Assembly (NCBI GenBank): GCA_034509925.1
Contig: CM067531.1
Span: 6,529,319 to 6,593,318, forward strand
DNA: 64,000 bases
Source: Hirudinaria manillensis
Taxonomy: Eukaryota; Annelida; Clitellata; Hirudinida; Hirudinidae
Direction: 5' to 3'
Part shown: positions 1 through 13,147 of the stretch, piece after piece
How positions within the stretch are numbered: the stretch's first letter is position 1
Layout: every line of letters begins with the position of its first letter
Program-made: the position numbers and the translations under genes
The notes under the pieces: generated by a model
Database searches by the model: none
Seen by the model: the letters and a program-made list of their open reading frames with translations, nothing else
Told to the model about the DNA's origin: nothing

Positions 1-584
1 CTGTCACCCAGACATTTGATTTCAGGTGAACGAATTTTGAATAAAGAAAATCATTGCTTGTAGGCCTTATTTATAGTTAGCAGAAGTAACGACTACTGAA
101 ATAAATATATATTTGATGCCCTTAAATTCATAGCTCGAACTTTTGATGGTTCTTCAACCAGAGCCGGTGGTTCCATTTTAAAACATCATTAAGCTCTAGA
201 TTTCAGGAGAACATCTTTTCCTTTTTAAAACGAAATCAGATAATATTATATAATTGCATAATTATTAATATAAATACAAAAGTTTTGTTTTGTTGACAAG
301 CTGATTTATTTCATGCCATAAATGTTTTTCTTTGGTAATTTGTGTTTAGCAGTAGAGAGCCAGTTGCTTGTTTTGATTGTTTCGAGCGGTTTATTGTTTT
401 TTTATTGGTCCTTTTGAATTATTTTTGGGAGGTGGGTATTTGGAAATTTAATCGTTTGAAAGCTTTTTGGATTTTGCGGTTGCAATCGTAGCCAATTTAT
501 TCAAGCTAGTTAAGCTATTGTCCAAACAGATTTGTTTTGATTTTATATCGAGATATTTTAATTTTAGTTTCACTGAAAAAAATC
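1..584. other. non-coding upstream of RCOR
   Basis: No open frame of note on either strand. AT-rich sequence that probably holds the promoter and 5' UTR of the CoREST gene starting at 585. I see no convincing TATA box or initiator. Confidence 0.4.
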
Positions 585-3500
585 ATGGTTGTGGTCGGAG
601 AGAAAAATTATAAACACATAGATGAGGGTCCGATAAGAAAGCGACATACGCGAAACGGAGATGGTGAGGCTGATGAGGAAGGTTTGACTAGTGTCAATAA
701 CTGGAAGTAACAAAAATAGCAAATACTATTTAATTTTAAACACATGACTTTGTTAAAAGATTCTGGAATGAGAGTTGGACCTGAGTACCAGGCAGATATT
801 CCAAGTTACAATCCTGGTAACTTTTTGAATTTTGTAGAAATTAATGAACATAATTTACTATTAAATGGAAACTTATAAGCTTCTCCCATTTCCAAATCCC
901 TTAACCTTTAGGGATTGGGAATCTGGTTCACTAAAGCCTGTAATGATGCCTTTGTTGAAACCTCACAAATTTACCTCGCACATAACATTCTTAATTATTA
1001 GTGTTAAAGTGACTTCGAAATTAATTTCAATCACAGCATAATAGTATTTCTTGGAAATTAATTCAAATGATTGTCTTCACAAAATTCTTCGTCTAATTTA
1101 GTAAAATCTTTGTTGCTCAAAAGTTGCTCAACACAGTTACAGTAGAACAAACACTAAGATAAAGAATGCTTCATCAGATGATGGGCTGAAATCATTGATC
1201 ATTGATCAATTTTTAGCTCAGAAGCCAGAGTCTAAGCATGAGGCAGTATTGGTTTGGGCACCCATCTTTGATTCAAACATAGAATCCAGAAGTTTGTTTC
1301 ATTGATTTTATTGATCCTTCAAAAATTAACTCTTTCTTATTAACACTTAACTTTAACAGTTGATGATTTTGCAACTGAAGCCAAAAATAAGTATGGCTAC
1401 AGCACAGAGCAAGTAGGAATATTTTTTATTACATTTGATATTTTGATTAATGTTTGTGTACATTTCCTATGGATCATAATAGCTCAATAAAAATAGACTA
1501 CTAATTCAATGGCAAACAAATTTGCATAAAAAAGGTAACATTCATAAAATGTTGTCAGAGGCAATTACTAACTGTTGTTTTGATTACAAAGAATATATTT
1601 CAATGGGGAAAACATTGCTTGAGATCTGACACAGAAAAAAAAGAGTAATTTTGTGTATTTTAATTGAATTAATCTTTTTTTTTTCAGGCTCTTGGCATGC
1701 TATTTTGGCACAAACACAATGTAGATAAAGCCTTTCAAGATCTTGGGAACTTTACTCCATTCCCAGAAGAATGGACTCTTGAAGATAAAGTACTATTTGA
1801 GCAGGCATTTGCATTTCATGGAAAAACCTTCCATAGGATAAAAGCAATGGTTTGTTTTTTATTTATATGCTTTAGTAGTTTGTCTTATGATATTTGTATC
1901 AGCTACCAGATAAAACAGTTGGAAGCTTGGTGAAATACTACTATTCTTGGAAGAAGTCAAGATCAAAAACAAGTGTCATTGACAGGGAGGTTCACAAGGT
2001 TGCAAACAAGAGAGAATTCAAGTACGGCTTTATCTGATAGCGCGTGTGCATTTTGCTATTATTTTTTCAAAGTTGCACATTGTTTGAGCTTATGAAATTT
2101 ACATAATTAGAACTAAATTAATTTATTTATTCTACGAGAATAGCCGTTTAATGAAAAAAATATCATTTTGTCTTTGTTTACCACTAGTCATTGTTTGCCC
2201 CCAAAATAAAAAGAGAGTGTCTCCCTTATGAAAAACTTATACCATGGTTGATGCATGTTTTATCATCTTTATTTAATAATTTGTTTGAAGAACATACTTG
2301 CTATTTATTTTACCTGTGATGTTCCCTTAATTTCAGCAATGATGTCATGGATTCAGAAGCATCAAGTGGTGAAGAAATTAATGCCACATTGGATAATGTG
2401 TGTTGGACTTTGCCGAGATGTTCTTTCACTCATGAAATTTCTGCAATTTAATTTGTAGAAAGAAGAATCCAAGTCTAATATTGGCAAGGCTGGCTTTGGA
2501 TCCAGAAAACTTTTGCATGATCCAAGAATGAGAAATAAGAGGAAGCCTCCCAAAGGAATGCATCTCAGCGTCGAGAGCATCAAATCTGTTGCCAAAGGAC
2601 CTTTCAACCAGAGACATTCTGTTCTCAAGAAGCTTGATCTAGGATTTGTTAACCTGAGGAGACAGGTTACCTCATTACAACGTCTTGTTAAGCTTCTTAT
2701 TGCATGCTAAAATGCAGTTTATTCCAGGTACAGCAAAATAAGCAAGCCATAAGTGCCTTGATTGAAAAGTCTAAAGGTGGATTGGGTGACTCAAGGCTAC
2801 CAGAAGTAAGTGAATCTTACAGCTATCAGATTGGATTTGTAATTTTATGCATTCATGAGATTTTCAAAAAGTTGGATATTTTTATTTAATTTACGTTATA
2901 TCAATCATTCAATCAATATTTTAAAGAGTTCAGTAAAGCCTGTTGGCAAATGGACTAATGAAGAACAGCTTCTTGCAGTGCAAGGTAACCCTTAAGATTG
3001 ATATCTTGTGAGCATGATGCATTTAAAGTAATGTATTTAATTATCTAAGAACCTGTGGTATCTTTGTGATCAATGCCTCAATAATGCCTTATATCAGAAG
3101 TTGACAGTCTTTGATTTTATATTTGATTACCCTGATATCGTGCCTCTAAATCATTTGGTGTGATAACGACTTATATCCTTACCTTTACTACTGTAAATAA
3201 ATATTTAAATTTCTACACTATTGCTCTAAAGAGCATGACCAAAGGATGTATTATGTGGCATTAAATGAAATCAAGGTCAAGAAATTGCACAAGTCAGTTG
3301 GACAGCATGGGCTAATTTCAGGATTTGTTTAAATTGATTAATGAGGTTTTTTTTAAAGTTCTCTGCATGCCAGTGAATATCACCAACTTTTGTCTTATAT
3401 GTTGATTGATGAATTCATTTTATAATTTTTTAGGTGTGAGGAAATATGGCAAGGATTTTAAAGCAATTGCAGAAGTGATAGGATCGAAATCAGAACCTTT

Positions 3501-3883
3501 GGTTCGCAGCTTCTATGTCAATTATAAGAGGCGTTACAATTTGGACGACGTTTTTGCCGAATATGAAAGAGAGAAAGCGAAAGCTTTCGGAGAGCAGGAT
3601 GTCACCCAAATGAAAGAGGTATGCCTACCACTTTCTGACAGTTTATAGAATCATTGTCCCCAATTGAGTATCAAATGCCCCCCAATGACAGGGACCCATT
3701 AATCCATCTATCTCAGTATTCATTAATACATCTGTTTCAGTAAATTACCTTGCATTATTTCAGACCAACATAAAAGTAGAAAATCTTGAAGAAACACCTC
3801 TAAGGCTGGTCACAACTAATTCACTTTCCCAGCAATGTAATGAACCCTTAGCACTCGTGAGCGGACCCACAGCTAATAGGTAA
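585..3883 (+). CDS. RCOR: REST corepressor (RCOR/CoREST), 12 coding exons
   Basis: Scaffold of the LSD1-CoREST-HDAC chromatin repressor complex in the nucleus. Exons: 585-681 (donor uncertain, 663 also keeps phase), 760-816, 1217-1291, 1360-1412, 1688-1849, 1903-2021, 2337-2397, 2459-2665, 2728-2805, 2927-2984, 3434-3618, 3764-3883. Phases close to give about 423 residues, a little shorter than human RCOR1. Visible parts: an ELM2 domain around residues 33-105 (GMRVGPEYQ, then LVWAP and GMLFWHKHN), a first SANT domain around 120-170 ([25 protein letters not shown]), the KRKPPKGM linker with a coiled-coil stretch that binds LSD1, and a second SANT domain around 311-362 ([29 protein letters not shown]). 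Each matches RCOR proteins position by position. The C-terminal 39 residues are not conserved. The 3' end faces the ABCG gene, 205 bases away. Confidence 0.95.
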
Positions 3884-3965
3884 ATCGTCTCCGTTCAAGA
3901 TGACCCCATTCAGCATAGTTTTTGGCAATTTAATACATACTTAGATTTTTATTAATTGGTTGAGG

Positions 3966-3979
3966 TTTATTGTAATAAA
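3966..3979. terminator. overlapping two-strand poly(A) signals
   Basis: TTTATT at 3966-3971 reads AATAAA on the minus strand, and AATAAA follows at 3974-3979 on the plus strand. They lie 83-96 bases after the RCOR stop and 110-123 bases after the ABCG stop, so both convergent genes probably end here with overlapping 3' UTRs. Confidence 0.6.
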
Positions 3980-4088
3980 AGTTCATGACTGTCACTTAGC
4001 AATACTAGATGTTTGATAACGCAATTCGACCATTTCACCTTCGGGTGAAACACAAGAAAACCATTGGAACATCATATGCATGATTCAC

Positions 4089-7000
4089 TTAGTGAACTTT
4101 TACTCTCCACCTGAGTACGAAATAGCATCCGATTCTCAGCAAAATGAACATCACGCATAAGACGATGAAGTCGACATAGAATAGGGCATCCTCTACATCC
4201 AGTTCTTTCAGAATGGATTCTGGATCTTGGAAGGTGCAGTGATGCTTGTCGTCTTTGTCACAGTCCAATGGCTCCCTATCGAAGCCATAAATAGCTTGCA
4301 GAGTTCCCTCAAATGAGTATCTGATGAATAAGAATGTTGTCACCATTCTAATTTTGGCACATATTTTAGTAAACTAATTGCAGTAACCTTATGTAAGAGA
4401 GATATGATAGCCACTGGAGATACTTTGGCATTGTATTAAAATTTACAAAAAATCCGCTGAACAACAAGACGGGAATGGCCGTGACGGGCCCCAGGAAGAC
4501 GGCGACCTGGAGCGAAGTCCCGGCTCCTATGAGCAGACCTAGAGACTGTGCTACAAGAGATGTCTGGACAGACAGCACAAGGAACATGCAGAATCTGACA
4601 AAGTCATTTGGTTGGTTGGTCATCCAGTACACAATGCTGCTATAGATCACTGGGAATATAATCTGAAATGTAATAAATATATGCACCAGCAGATAACTAT
4701 CGATTATCATGAGAATGGAATGCCTAGATTTAAAACCTAGCTGTTCCATTAAAATTTTCTGAGAATACATAGACTTTTAATCAAATGTTTAAAGTTGGCA
4801 GTTGGACCACATTGTGATTGCATTCAGTCATGATTTCTAAGTGATTGGTTTTTTTTTATTCTTAATTGAATTAAAAGAATTAAGATATGCCATCCATGTG
4901 TATATCAGTGAGACTGGGATTTCACTGTAAACTGATAATCAGGTCTGATCCCTTGGATCAGTGAATTAATCTTGTGATGGGATTTTGTGTTGTTGACCAA
5001 CACATCCAAGATAATATAGTAATTAAAAAAATTATTTCTGATGACTTCCAATTCTTATGTTTGTGTGCATTAAGTAAATCTTTCCTTACTTGGAATGGCA
5101 TGTCTGCAAGGGTTTTTGCCAGATAATAAGCCTTGAGGCTGTACCAATAATTGAGATGCTCCCTGATGAATACTCCCATTTCAATTGGAACTGCATATTT
5201 ATAAGAATCATTTAGCTTATATTTTATGTCAACTGCTTGTCACTTACATGTGAGAACTGTTGGCATTAATGCTGTAAACATTAGGAAAAGCATGCAGAAG
5301 AAGAGACAGCCGGCATTATTGTACGACTTGCTCGATTCATTTCCGATGCCAAAGTACAGCATGCCGATGAGTATCCCGATGACCAAGTGGGACATTAAGC
5401 GTAATCGAGTGAGCGTCTGCAACAGGAGCGATCGATGAAGACTAGATCATCAGTGAAGTTAACTATTAACTTACGGCATCCCTCATGATAGATACAAAAG
5501 TCCTCACGAAGAGCACCCGAAACTGAGTGAAGCAACTCGTGGCAAAAGTGTGGTCTTCAAACTCGTATGAATTCTAAAGTATTAAATTATTTGGAAATGT
5601 AGCATGTCTGTATATATCCTGGTCTTTATATGAAGCCAATATAAAACCTGTCTATCAATGTCTTGAACTTTTTCATACTGGCAGCTCTTTGCATAATCTT
5701 CCCCAATGCATTTTATGTCAAGGACTTTAGAGTTTGGCTTGTTTTTCAAATTCTTTTCATATCCCTGATCATCAATCAGCAAATTGCAGCACATTTTTGG
5801 GTCACTGGACATTGAGTTTGTAAAGGCTGAACTAGAATCCAGGTTCAACTTTTTATGTTGAAATTTCTTGCATTTTCCATTCTTTACAGCCACGACCAAC
5901 TTCGAAATGACGTCTCCGTACTCTCCACATGATACTTCCATTACTGTGGAAATAGTTTAACTTTGAACAAGTGTTGATTGATTGGCAAATTAAGGAAATT
6001 TGTTACAACCATAATCTGCAGGATTGTGATATGGGGGACAATGGAGGCCTTGAGATGCCAAGAATGGAATGAGACTGGGAATGTTGCCGTCATAAACGCA
6101 CTGACCTTCGGCCAACATGTAAAGCTGTAAAAAAAATCTTGGTTGTATAATAACAGCTATTAATCACGATCAAATAACCAGGATTGCTTACGTGATCAAA
6201 CATTTCGAAGAGTTTTGCACTGGGTTGATGGATGGTACAGATAATTGTACGGCCACCGAGAGCGAGAGACTTTAGGAGGGATATGCACTGGAAACACGAT
6301 GCACTGTCAAGTCCACTGGGAAATAACGAACGCTTTACAATAATAACAGCCTCGCAAATAAATTATTAGTAAATATTTTCACTTCAACTTCAATATTTAC
6401 TCTGCTGTCCCGCTTAATGTTACCAACATTTCTAATCTTTATGCTTATAAGAAAGCATTAAAACATTTTATTATTAACTCTATCGGATTAATTTAACTAC
6501 ATGTTATTGTACTATATTTATTGTTTAAAAACATGCACCTTCTGATTAATGGAACCATTTAATTATATACCATCATTCCTAATTTTTTGTGTTAACTTTT
6601 CTGCTTATTGTGTTTCATGGGTCAGTCTACTAGCAGAAGCATGTGCTTCCTTAAGGCTGGCCCTTTGAGTTTTATTTTTTTTTGCTGCTCTTTTCAGTTT
6701 TTTTGTGTTAAATGAAGGAATTAGTATAATAATAAAACTCGTAAAAAAGGTTAAAAAAAAAAAAATTTCAAACCTTGTTGGCTCATCAAAGAACATCACA
6801 GGGGGATTGTTGACCAGCTCGAGTGCAATGGACAGTCTCTTTTTTTGACCTCCTGACAGGCTCTCAGTTTTTGTGTTCATGCTGTCTGTCAAACCCAAGG
6901 TTTCCAGAATTTCTTCAACCTTTGAATGATTGATTGGATGTTCAGGCATTCATATTTTGGTTTTCATTCTCAATCGCTGTTAATATTAAGCTCTTTTATA

Positions 7001-8167
7001 CATGTGAATATTACAGCCACTAAGGGGAAGGGTGGATGTGGAACCAAGACTTTGACCTGGAAGAAACTATATGGCAGGCAACTGTGAGAATGGCAGATTC
7101 AATTTTTAAATTTAATATTCTACCCCAAGTTAATCATTAATTCCAGCAATATGTGATTTAGATTTGTGATTGTTTGTGAGGTGTAAAAATTTAGTGCTGC
7201 GAAATCTTTGTCACAAAGACTTTCTATCGGCTTTGAATATCACTACTATCAGGATAATGTGAACACCCACTATTGCTTGCTTTTCCTGTTTTGCCATGGA
7301 TTCTGACAACTTAAGATTGGCAGAGCACATCATGGATTCTTTTACACTGAGGTGTGGCAAAAGGCAATCATCCTGCATGATGTAGCATGACATTTTCCTA
7401 AATGTTCTCGCTTCACGATCTTTGCCATTGACTGTGATTTCACCGAGAATGGAATGAGTCCTATGAATGATTGTAAATTCAATACATGATATTTGTGTTT
7501 ACAAGATTAGTATATTTAGTAGTAATTCAAAACACCCTTGCATGTGAGCCAGTGTCTGACCATTTATGCCTAACATAGCTTTTAAAGTAATTTAGTATCA
7601 CAGATAGCAAGCAATACGATAAGATGTCAACTTAATTACCTGTAACCAGCAAGAATATTCATCAAAGAGGATTTGCCAGCTCCACTAGGCCCCATGATGG
7701 CGGTAAGCGTGCCTGACATAATTTTTCCGGATATACCCTTGAGAATGGTTTTGAAACCTGCAAATCATTTTTGAGTTATCCGTCATGGAACATAATTTTA
7801 TTTCAAATTCAAAATGTCCTCCTAAGACACTAAGGCTGTTTAAGGATTTATGTAAGAACTGATTTTGACCTATAATTTAGATATAATTATAATATTACCA
7901 CATAACATAATGACAATACCGAAAGTTAGTTTAACCTTTTTTGCGTCCCTCGCTAACAGAATAAGTCAAATCTTTGAATTCTATATCTATTGCTTTAATT
8001 TTGGGGAGCTGGCTGAAAGCTGAGGCATACGTTCCGACTTCTCTATTATCCACTTTCTTTAACTTTGGAAAAACTGTTATAGGATAAAACTCATTTCTTT
8101 CCAACAATCGTCCGTTTTCGCCAACCACTAATGGCACTTGGATTTGGACTGACAACAACTCAGCCAT
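4089..8167 (-). CDS. ABCG1/ABCG4-like half ABC transporter, 12 coding exons
   Basis: Half-size ABC transporter of the White/ABCG subfamily. Family members dimerise in membranes and export sterols and other lipids using ATP. Exons from 5' to 3': 8167-7936, 7757-7640, 7460-7271, 6919-6774, 6315-6192, 6124-6010, 5943-5648, 5573-5475, 5416-5248, 5190-5090, 4662-4388, 4320-4089. Phases close to 698 residues (human ABCG1 is about 680). Order is N-terminal nucleotide-binding domain then membrane domain, as in all ABCG proteins: Walker A GPSGAGKS at residues 100-107, signature LSGGQ at 201-205, Walker B VMFFDEP at 221-227, then SGLDSA and the switch histidine in TIHQPSA. The membrane part from about residue 435 has ABCG1-type stretches ([45 protein letters not shown]). 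All catalytic residues are present. ABCG1 versus ABCG4 cannot be separated by eye. Confidence 0.95.
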
Positions 8168-11091
8168 ATTTTGATAGTCCTTTTAAAAGTTTATTTGTTG
8201 TAATTAGTTATCCCTAAAAACTAGATGGAACGTCGTCTGTTATTCCACTGACCACGAAAAGGCGGCAAAGAATTCGAATATGACTTTGAGAAAGCAATCT
8301 TGTAGCTCAAAACCCTAAATACTCCGGAGCTTCAACAAAATTCGGCAACAATAAGAACTCAATCCATTGATTCGAACACCGCTTCAAGGCTTTTTAGCCG
8401 AGCAAACCGGGCAAAATTCGATAAAAAATGAATCCTCGTCCAATAGCAATAGAGCTGAGTGCACTGGGCGGAGTCATACGGTGCACATGTACCCACCGGC
8501 GTTCTCGAGAACGGTACGCAATCTTTAAAAGGTTGCTGTGCTGGATCTCCCATTTTCCTAGTTTTCAATAATTTATTTAATAGCCTCGGTTACTCAAAAA
8601 TTATCCGAGCCCAAACAGCTAACCAAGTGAGGTGACCATTTCTAGTAGACGTCTGCTACTTTTAATTAGGCAATCAAATCCAGCATAATTTTTGTAAAAT
8701 AGGGTATCCACTCACATCTCCACTGCGAAAGTTTAAAATGTATGAAGAAATTAAGGCCTTTGATCAGCTTTTGTGTTATCGAGAGAACTAATTGCTAATC
8801 GCCTTCTAAGATAGGAGATTTATAATTCAGTCACATGATGCGTAAGAAGTGCACGTGAACCCTCAAGGCTGTCGATGGCAGAATTAATTTGAAATCTTGC
8901 ATTGAGACGTCGGTCACCCTTCATTAATTTATTTGTTGTGTATACAATAGTTATTTTAATTATGCTTTTGTTATATTTTTTAGTTCAATTGCTTTATATT
9001 TACAGCTGTAAGGATTATTGTTTTACTTTGTTATTTGTCTATTACTTGGTTGATTTTGGTTTTCAAATAATAATTTATTTGAATAAATTGTCGTTTATCT
9101 TAATGCTAACCTTCAAAAACCTTTGTCGATTTCTTAGATGTTAAACCTCAAGTTAAGAACACCACTTGGCCCGAGTTTCCCTTACCAAAAAAAAACAAGG
9201 GTTTAATGTATAACTTTATGGCTTCGAGACTAGTTGACAGATATATCATTTTATCTCCTAAGTTTCCTTCCCTGTGGTCTTTAATGATCGCGTAGAAGCT
9301 ATACGCTTGACTCAGTATTCACCAGATCCAGATCCGGACTTTCAAAGGATGTGAGATGGACCGCAAAGATATTGAAATAGCTATAAATAACTGTTTTTTA
9401 AAATTACTTACAAAGTACGTGCTGTGAATTGCTTTTTTCGTGAACTGACTTTAGCTTTGCTAACTTAGGTGAATGTGAAAGGCGTTGTTCAGTAATCAAA
9501 GTAGCAGAAAGACAATTATAAATTTCTTATTTGCTATGGAGGGCATTCAGTATTTCAAGAGCATTCGGTGTACAGATGCTTTATTGATCATATCAACGGA
9601 TGTCTTGGGCTTCATACACCCTTTAAATGCTCAATTGTTTGTGTGCCAACTGGCATAATTTCAACTATGCCGTGTTCATTTACGATGAACGGCGAACCAA
9701 TTTATCTCCATAATCATTCGTTGTCACTTTTTTAATAACAAATAATAAAGAACTTTCGAAAAAATGATGTTGCTTTCCATACTATATAAGTCCTGGGTTT
9801 ATCAGAATTGTCGTTGTTTTTAAAGCTATAAATGATTAGAGGGGGTTCTAAGCCTTCCGCACAAAATCAAAGGCGTGTGCAGTTCATAAAATTTCCACGA
9901 AGAAAGTAAATTTGATGAAATCAGCTTATACAACACTATTTTGACGTATTCCTGAACTTGGTTTTTATAGGTAACAAAAATGCAAAAAATACACAAATTA
10001 TTCGATATCGACAAGAGATAAGTAGAATAAATCAAGCATTCAAAAAACCGTAGACAGAATACTTTGCATAAAATTTACATCAATTATAAATTCATTTAGT
10101 TCAAAATGATTATTTTATTTAGTTTTATTAGATTTTGAGTAGGTATTTGATACAATCAAATTGGTTCTCTGAAACTCTAAAGGTTCCCCCAGATCACATA
10201 GTCTGAAAAAAACACTGGTTATGTTATCAATGGGAAGAGGCCAGTGATTGACCGGGGACCCTTTGAAGGGGCGGCAGAAACACATGATACACCATTGCAT
10301 AGTAATTTATATATAAACATATTTCCAAAAGTTTAAGTGAAAAGATAACCTGTGAATCCATAAATACATTTTCAAGGAACTATTCTTTTTTCGTATCACC
10401 TTATGCGTCAGAATGACTGATGTCTTCATTTCAGTCGATGCTCGGAATTGATTCTTGGTCTGATAAGTGACTGGGTTTACTGTATAACGGGTTATTGTTA
10501 TTGGCACCTCGAACTCCATCACCTCAGTGGCAGTTTTAAACTTACTCCTACTATGATATCGCTGGAGATATAATGTGTTTCCACGAAAATATGACATACT
10601 ACAAAAAATAAGCCCTAGTGTGATTTTATGTGTTACTCGTAATATAAGCTCTAGTTAAGATCGTTTTACTGCATTTGAGTAATAACACAGATTAGTTGCA
10701 ATACACGAATTTCTGTTGATTTTAAAATAATTAATATAATGCATTACCGGTAATAAATGAATAAAATCGTGTACTTAGTCTCATTAAACTTGATTTTTAT
10801 ACAACGAAGCAATAAATACACCTGCATATTATCCTTTTTAAAAACAAAACATCCCAAATAAGTCATTTCTCTTGGAGCAGAATTTAATAGAAAACAATGT
10901 CTTACTTTAGGAGAAACACGGTAGATCCAATCACAAATAAACAACTTGGTAGATCAGAATGTCTGATAACATTCTTAATTGTAATTAATTTTTAATAAAT
11001 TAAATGTTTATTTAAAATAAGTTAATTGTGCTAACGATAATGTACGAAGTGACTCATTTGATTTCGCCTAGTTTTGATAAAGTAAACAAAC
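8168..11091. other. intergenic between divergent ABCG and PIN4
   Basis: About 2.9 kb between two divergently transcribed genes, holding both promoters. Short open frames on the minus strand (8359-8568, 10307-10597) resemble nothing I know and lack supporting splice structure. The 10.1-10.6 kb stretch is somewhat less AT-rich and could be an old repeat, but I see no terminal structure. Confidence 0.4.
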
Positions 11092-12235
11092 ATGCCTCCG
11101 AAGAAAGGCGCTGGTAGCAAGGGTGCTGGGTCTTCGGGCTCCGGGGAAGGTGCCGGAAAACAAGTTAAGGGTGGAACTGCTGTTAAGGTATGTTGTTTTC
11201 GCCTTTGACCTTTTCAGTAATTCTTTTTGACTCAGCGTATCCAGCCTCGCCGAGACTGAGCTGGGACCAAATTTATTCGGCTTAACGAAGTTTACTTTTT
11301 CGCTTTAAAAAGTTTATTAAAGCAGACGCTGACGAACCTTTGCAGATGTAAACATAAATTATTATCATGGATTTGACGCTAATTAGTTCAACATTCTTAA
11401 ATTATGGTTGGAACTAAACATATAGTGCAATAATCAGTGTCAAAGGAGGAGAATTAATGCTGAAGATTATCTCTGCAGATGTAAAAGTGTTTCATGTTGA
11501 AACGTGAATGCCAATGGATGTGTTTGGTTTGGCTCCATTAGGAGTTCAAAGCTTATATTCTCACACAAGTTACTTGATAGATGAACTATCAATGTACTAC
11601 ACTACTTTATAAATGTGTCATCTATTGGATCTTAAATGCATATTAGAGATTAAGGAAGTGGAAGTTTCATAATTCTTGTAGTTAGTATGTCATACAGAAA
11701 GCTAATTATGGAAATAAATATTTCAGAGTTTTTGGTTGTGGTTCAGCTTCCAGATCATTTTTGTCTTTATAAATGGTGCTTGCATTACATTTGTGGTCAA
11801 CTCTATTGGGCTTAAATTATATTATCTTAATTTCAATTTTACAGGTTAGACACATCCTTTGTGAGAAACATGCAAAGATATCAGAGGCAATGGAAAAATT
11901 GAAAGCTGGGGAAAAGTTCAATGAAGTTGCCTCAAAATACAGTGAAGACAAAGCTAGGCAAGGGGTAGGTTCCTTTTAGTTTGGAATTTTAGTTATGACA
12001 TTCTCATTGATACATTTTTTACTTTCACTTTGTATCCACTATTTTAGTACTTGATAAAATATTTTTACATTTTAAGGGTGACCTTGGATGGATGACAAGA
12101 GGAAGCATGGTGGGTCCATTTCAAGATGCCGCTTTTGCATTGCCTGTCAGCAATTTACAAAACCCTGTTTACACCGACCCTCCTGTTAAAACTAACTTTG
12201 GTTATCACATCATTATGGTAGAAGGCAAGAAATAA
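11092..12235 (+). CDS. PIN4: PIN4, parvulin-type peptidyl-prolyl isomerase, 3 exons
   Basis: Parvulin 14 homologue. It isomerises peptidyl-prolyl bonds and in vertebrates is linked to ribosome biogenesis and chromatin. Exons 11092-11187, 11845-11964 and 12077-12235 join in phase 0 to give 124 residues, close to the 131 of human PIN4. The first exon is the basic glycine-rich tail ([13 protein letters not shown]). The rest is one parvulin domain: [47 protein letters not shown] and the closing [11 protein letters not shown] are almost identical to vertebrate PIN4. The phosphate-binding basic loop of PIN1 is absent, as expected for this subfamily. A poly(A) signal follows the stop by 26 bases. 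Confidence 0.97.
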
Positions 12236-12260
12236 CTTGGTTGACACAAATTTTCATTTG

Positions 12261-12266
12261 AATAAA
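12261..12266 (+). terminator. PIN4 poly(A) signal
   Basis: AATAAA lies 26 bases after the PIN4 stop codon, in a T-rich setting suited to cleavage and polyadenylation. Confidence 0.6.
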
Positions 12267-12792
12267 TTTTTGTTATGAAAACCAATTAAATGTGCTCCAC
12301 TTGGTTTTCAAAGAGTAGTGTGAATGACTTTGAAGTTTTTACTTGTTTTATTAAATTTTTAAATTATAGCCATCACCGGCATTCTTTGGTCAAAATGTTC
12401 ACTTCCCAATGCTTATAGCCAGCTCACAAATGCAAGATATTGTGTGAGGGCAACAATGCTATCCCAATCTGTGCTTACTACAGTAGTAATTAAGCAATTC
12501 TTGAACTGTTTGAGCAAAGTGTCAAAAGAAATTGAGGGTATTAAAAGAGAACTGGGATTAAATGTGGGAGGTTTAGATTGTAACAGTCCCCGGCCTTCAG
12601 ATTCGAGGGATGTGTGGGCCACAAAGATGATAATTTTGAAAAATTACATTCAAAGACAGAATTATTTTACATGATAGTATTTAAAAAAAAACAGACATGA
12701 TATCAAATGCTGTTTACCAGCAATAATGGGATTTAACAAGAGAACTCAAGAAAAGTGCGTGACCTATGCAGCTTTGGGGCCTACCAGCTTAA

Positions 12793-13147
12793 TCTATATA
12801 AATAAAAATGTGTGTTTGTAACATGCAAATGTTCTCTGAAAGTACTTAACCAATTGCTTTGAAATTTTGACACAGCATAGGGCTCGATCAGGGGAGTGTT
12901 AGCATATAGGTTTCATATATGTGCCACAACTACATCATGTAAAAATACGCTTTTTTCGCAAATCCGGCCATCTTTCCATGACGACGTCACGGCCTGATCT
13001 ATGTAAATAAACTTTAGCGAGACATTAAAAAGCTTAAAATAACGTAATAACTCAAGCATTGTGAAATTGTAAAAATAAACATATTTGAAAATTTCTTATA
13101 AAATTAAGCAGACCGAGCCACAGCAACACGTGGCTGGGCACCACTAG
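12793..13147 (+). mobile_element. non-autonomous Helitron, 355 bp
   Basis: Begins TCTATATAAATAAAAATG directly after an A and ends CTAG directly before a T, the A|TC...CTAG|T arrangement of Helitrons. A hairpin with a 6-bp stem (AGCCAC 13116-13121, GTGGCT 13130-13135) ends 8 bases before the terminal CTAG, where Helitrons carry their 3' terminator. No terminal inverted repeat or target duplication is seen, as expected. There is no Rep or helicase coding, so it would depend on an autonomous partner elsewhere. The 5' start style matches short Helitrons common in arthropods. Confidence 0.75.

Noticed and set aside
5582..5647. Extension of ABCG exon 7 to the stop near 5582
   Set aside because: A CAG|GT donor at 5648 joins in phase to the next exon and restores the ABCG sequence; the extension is intron.
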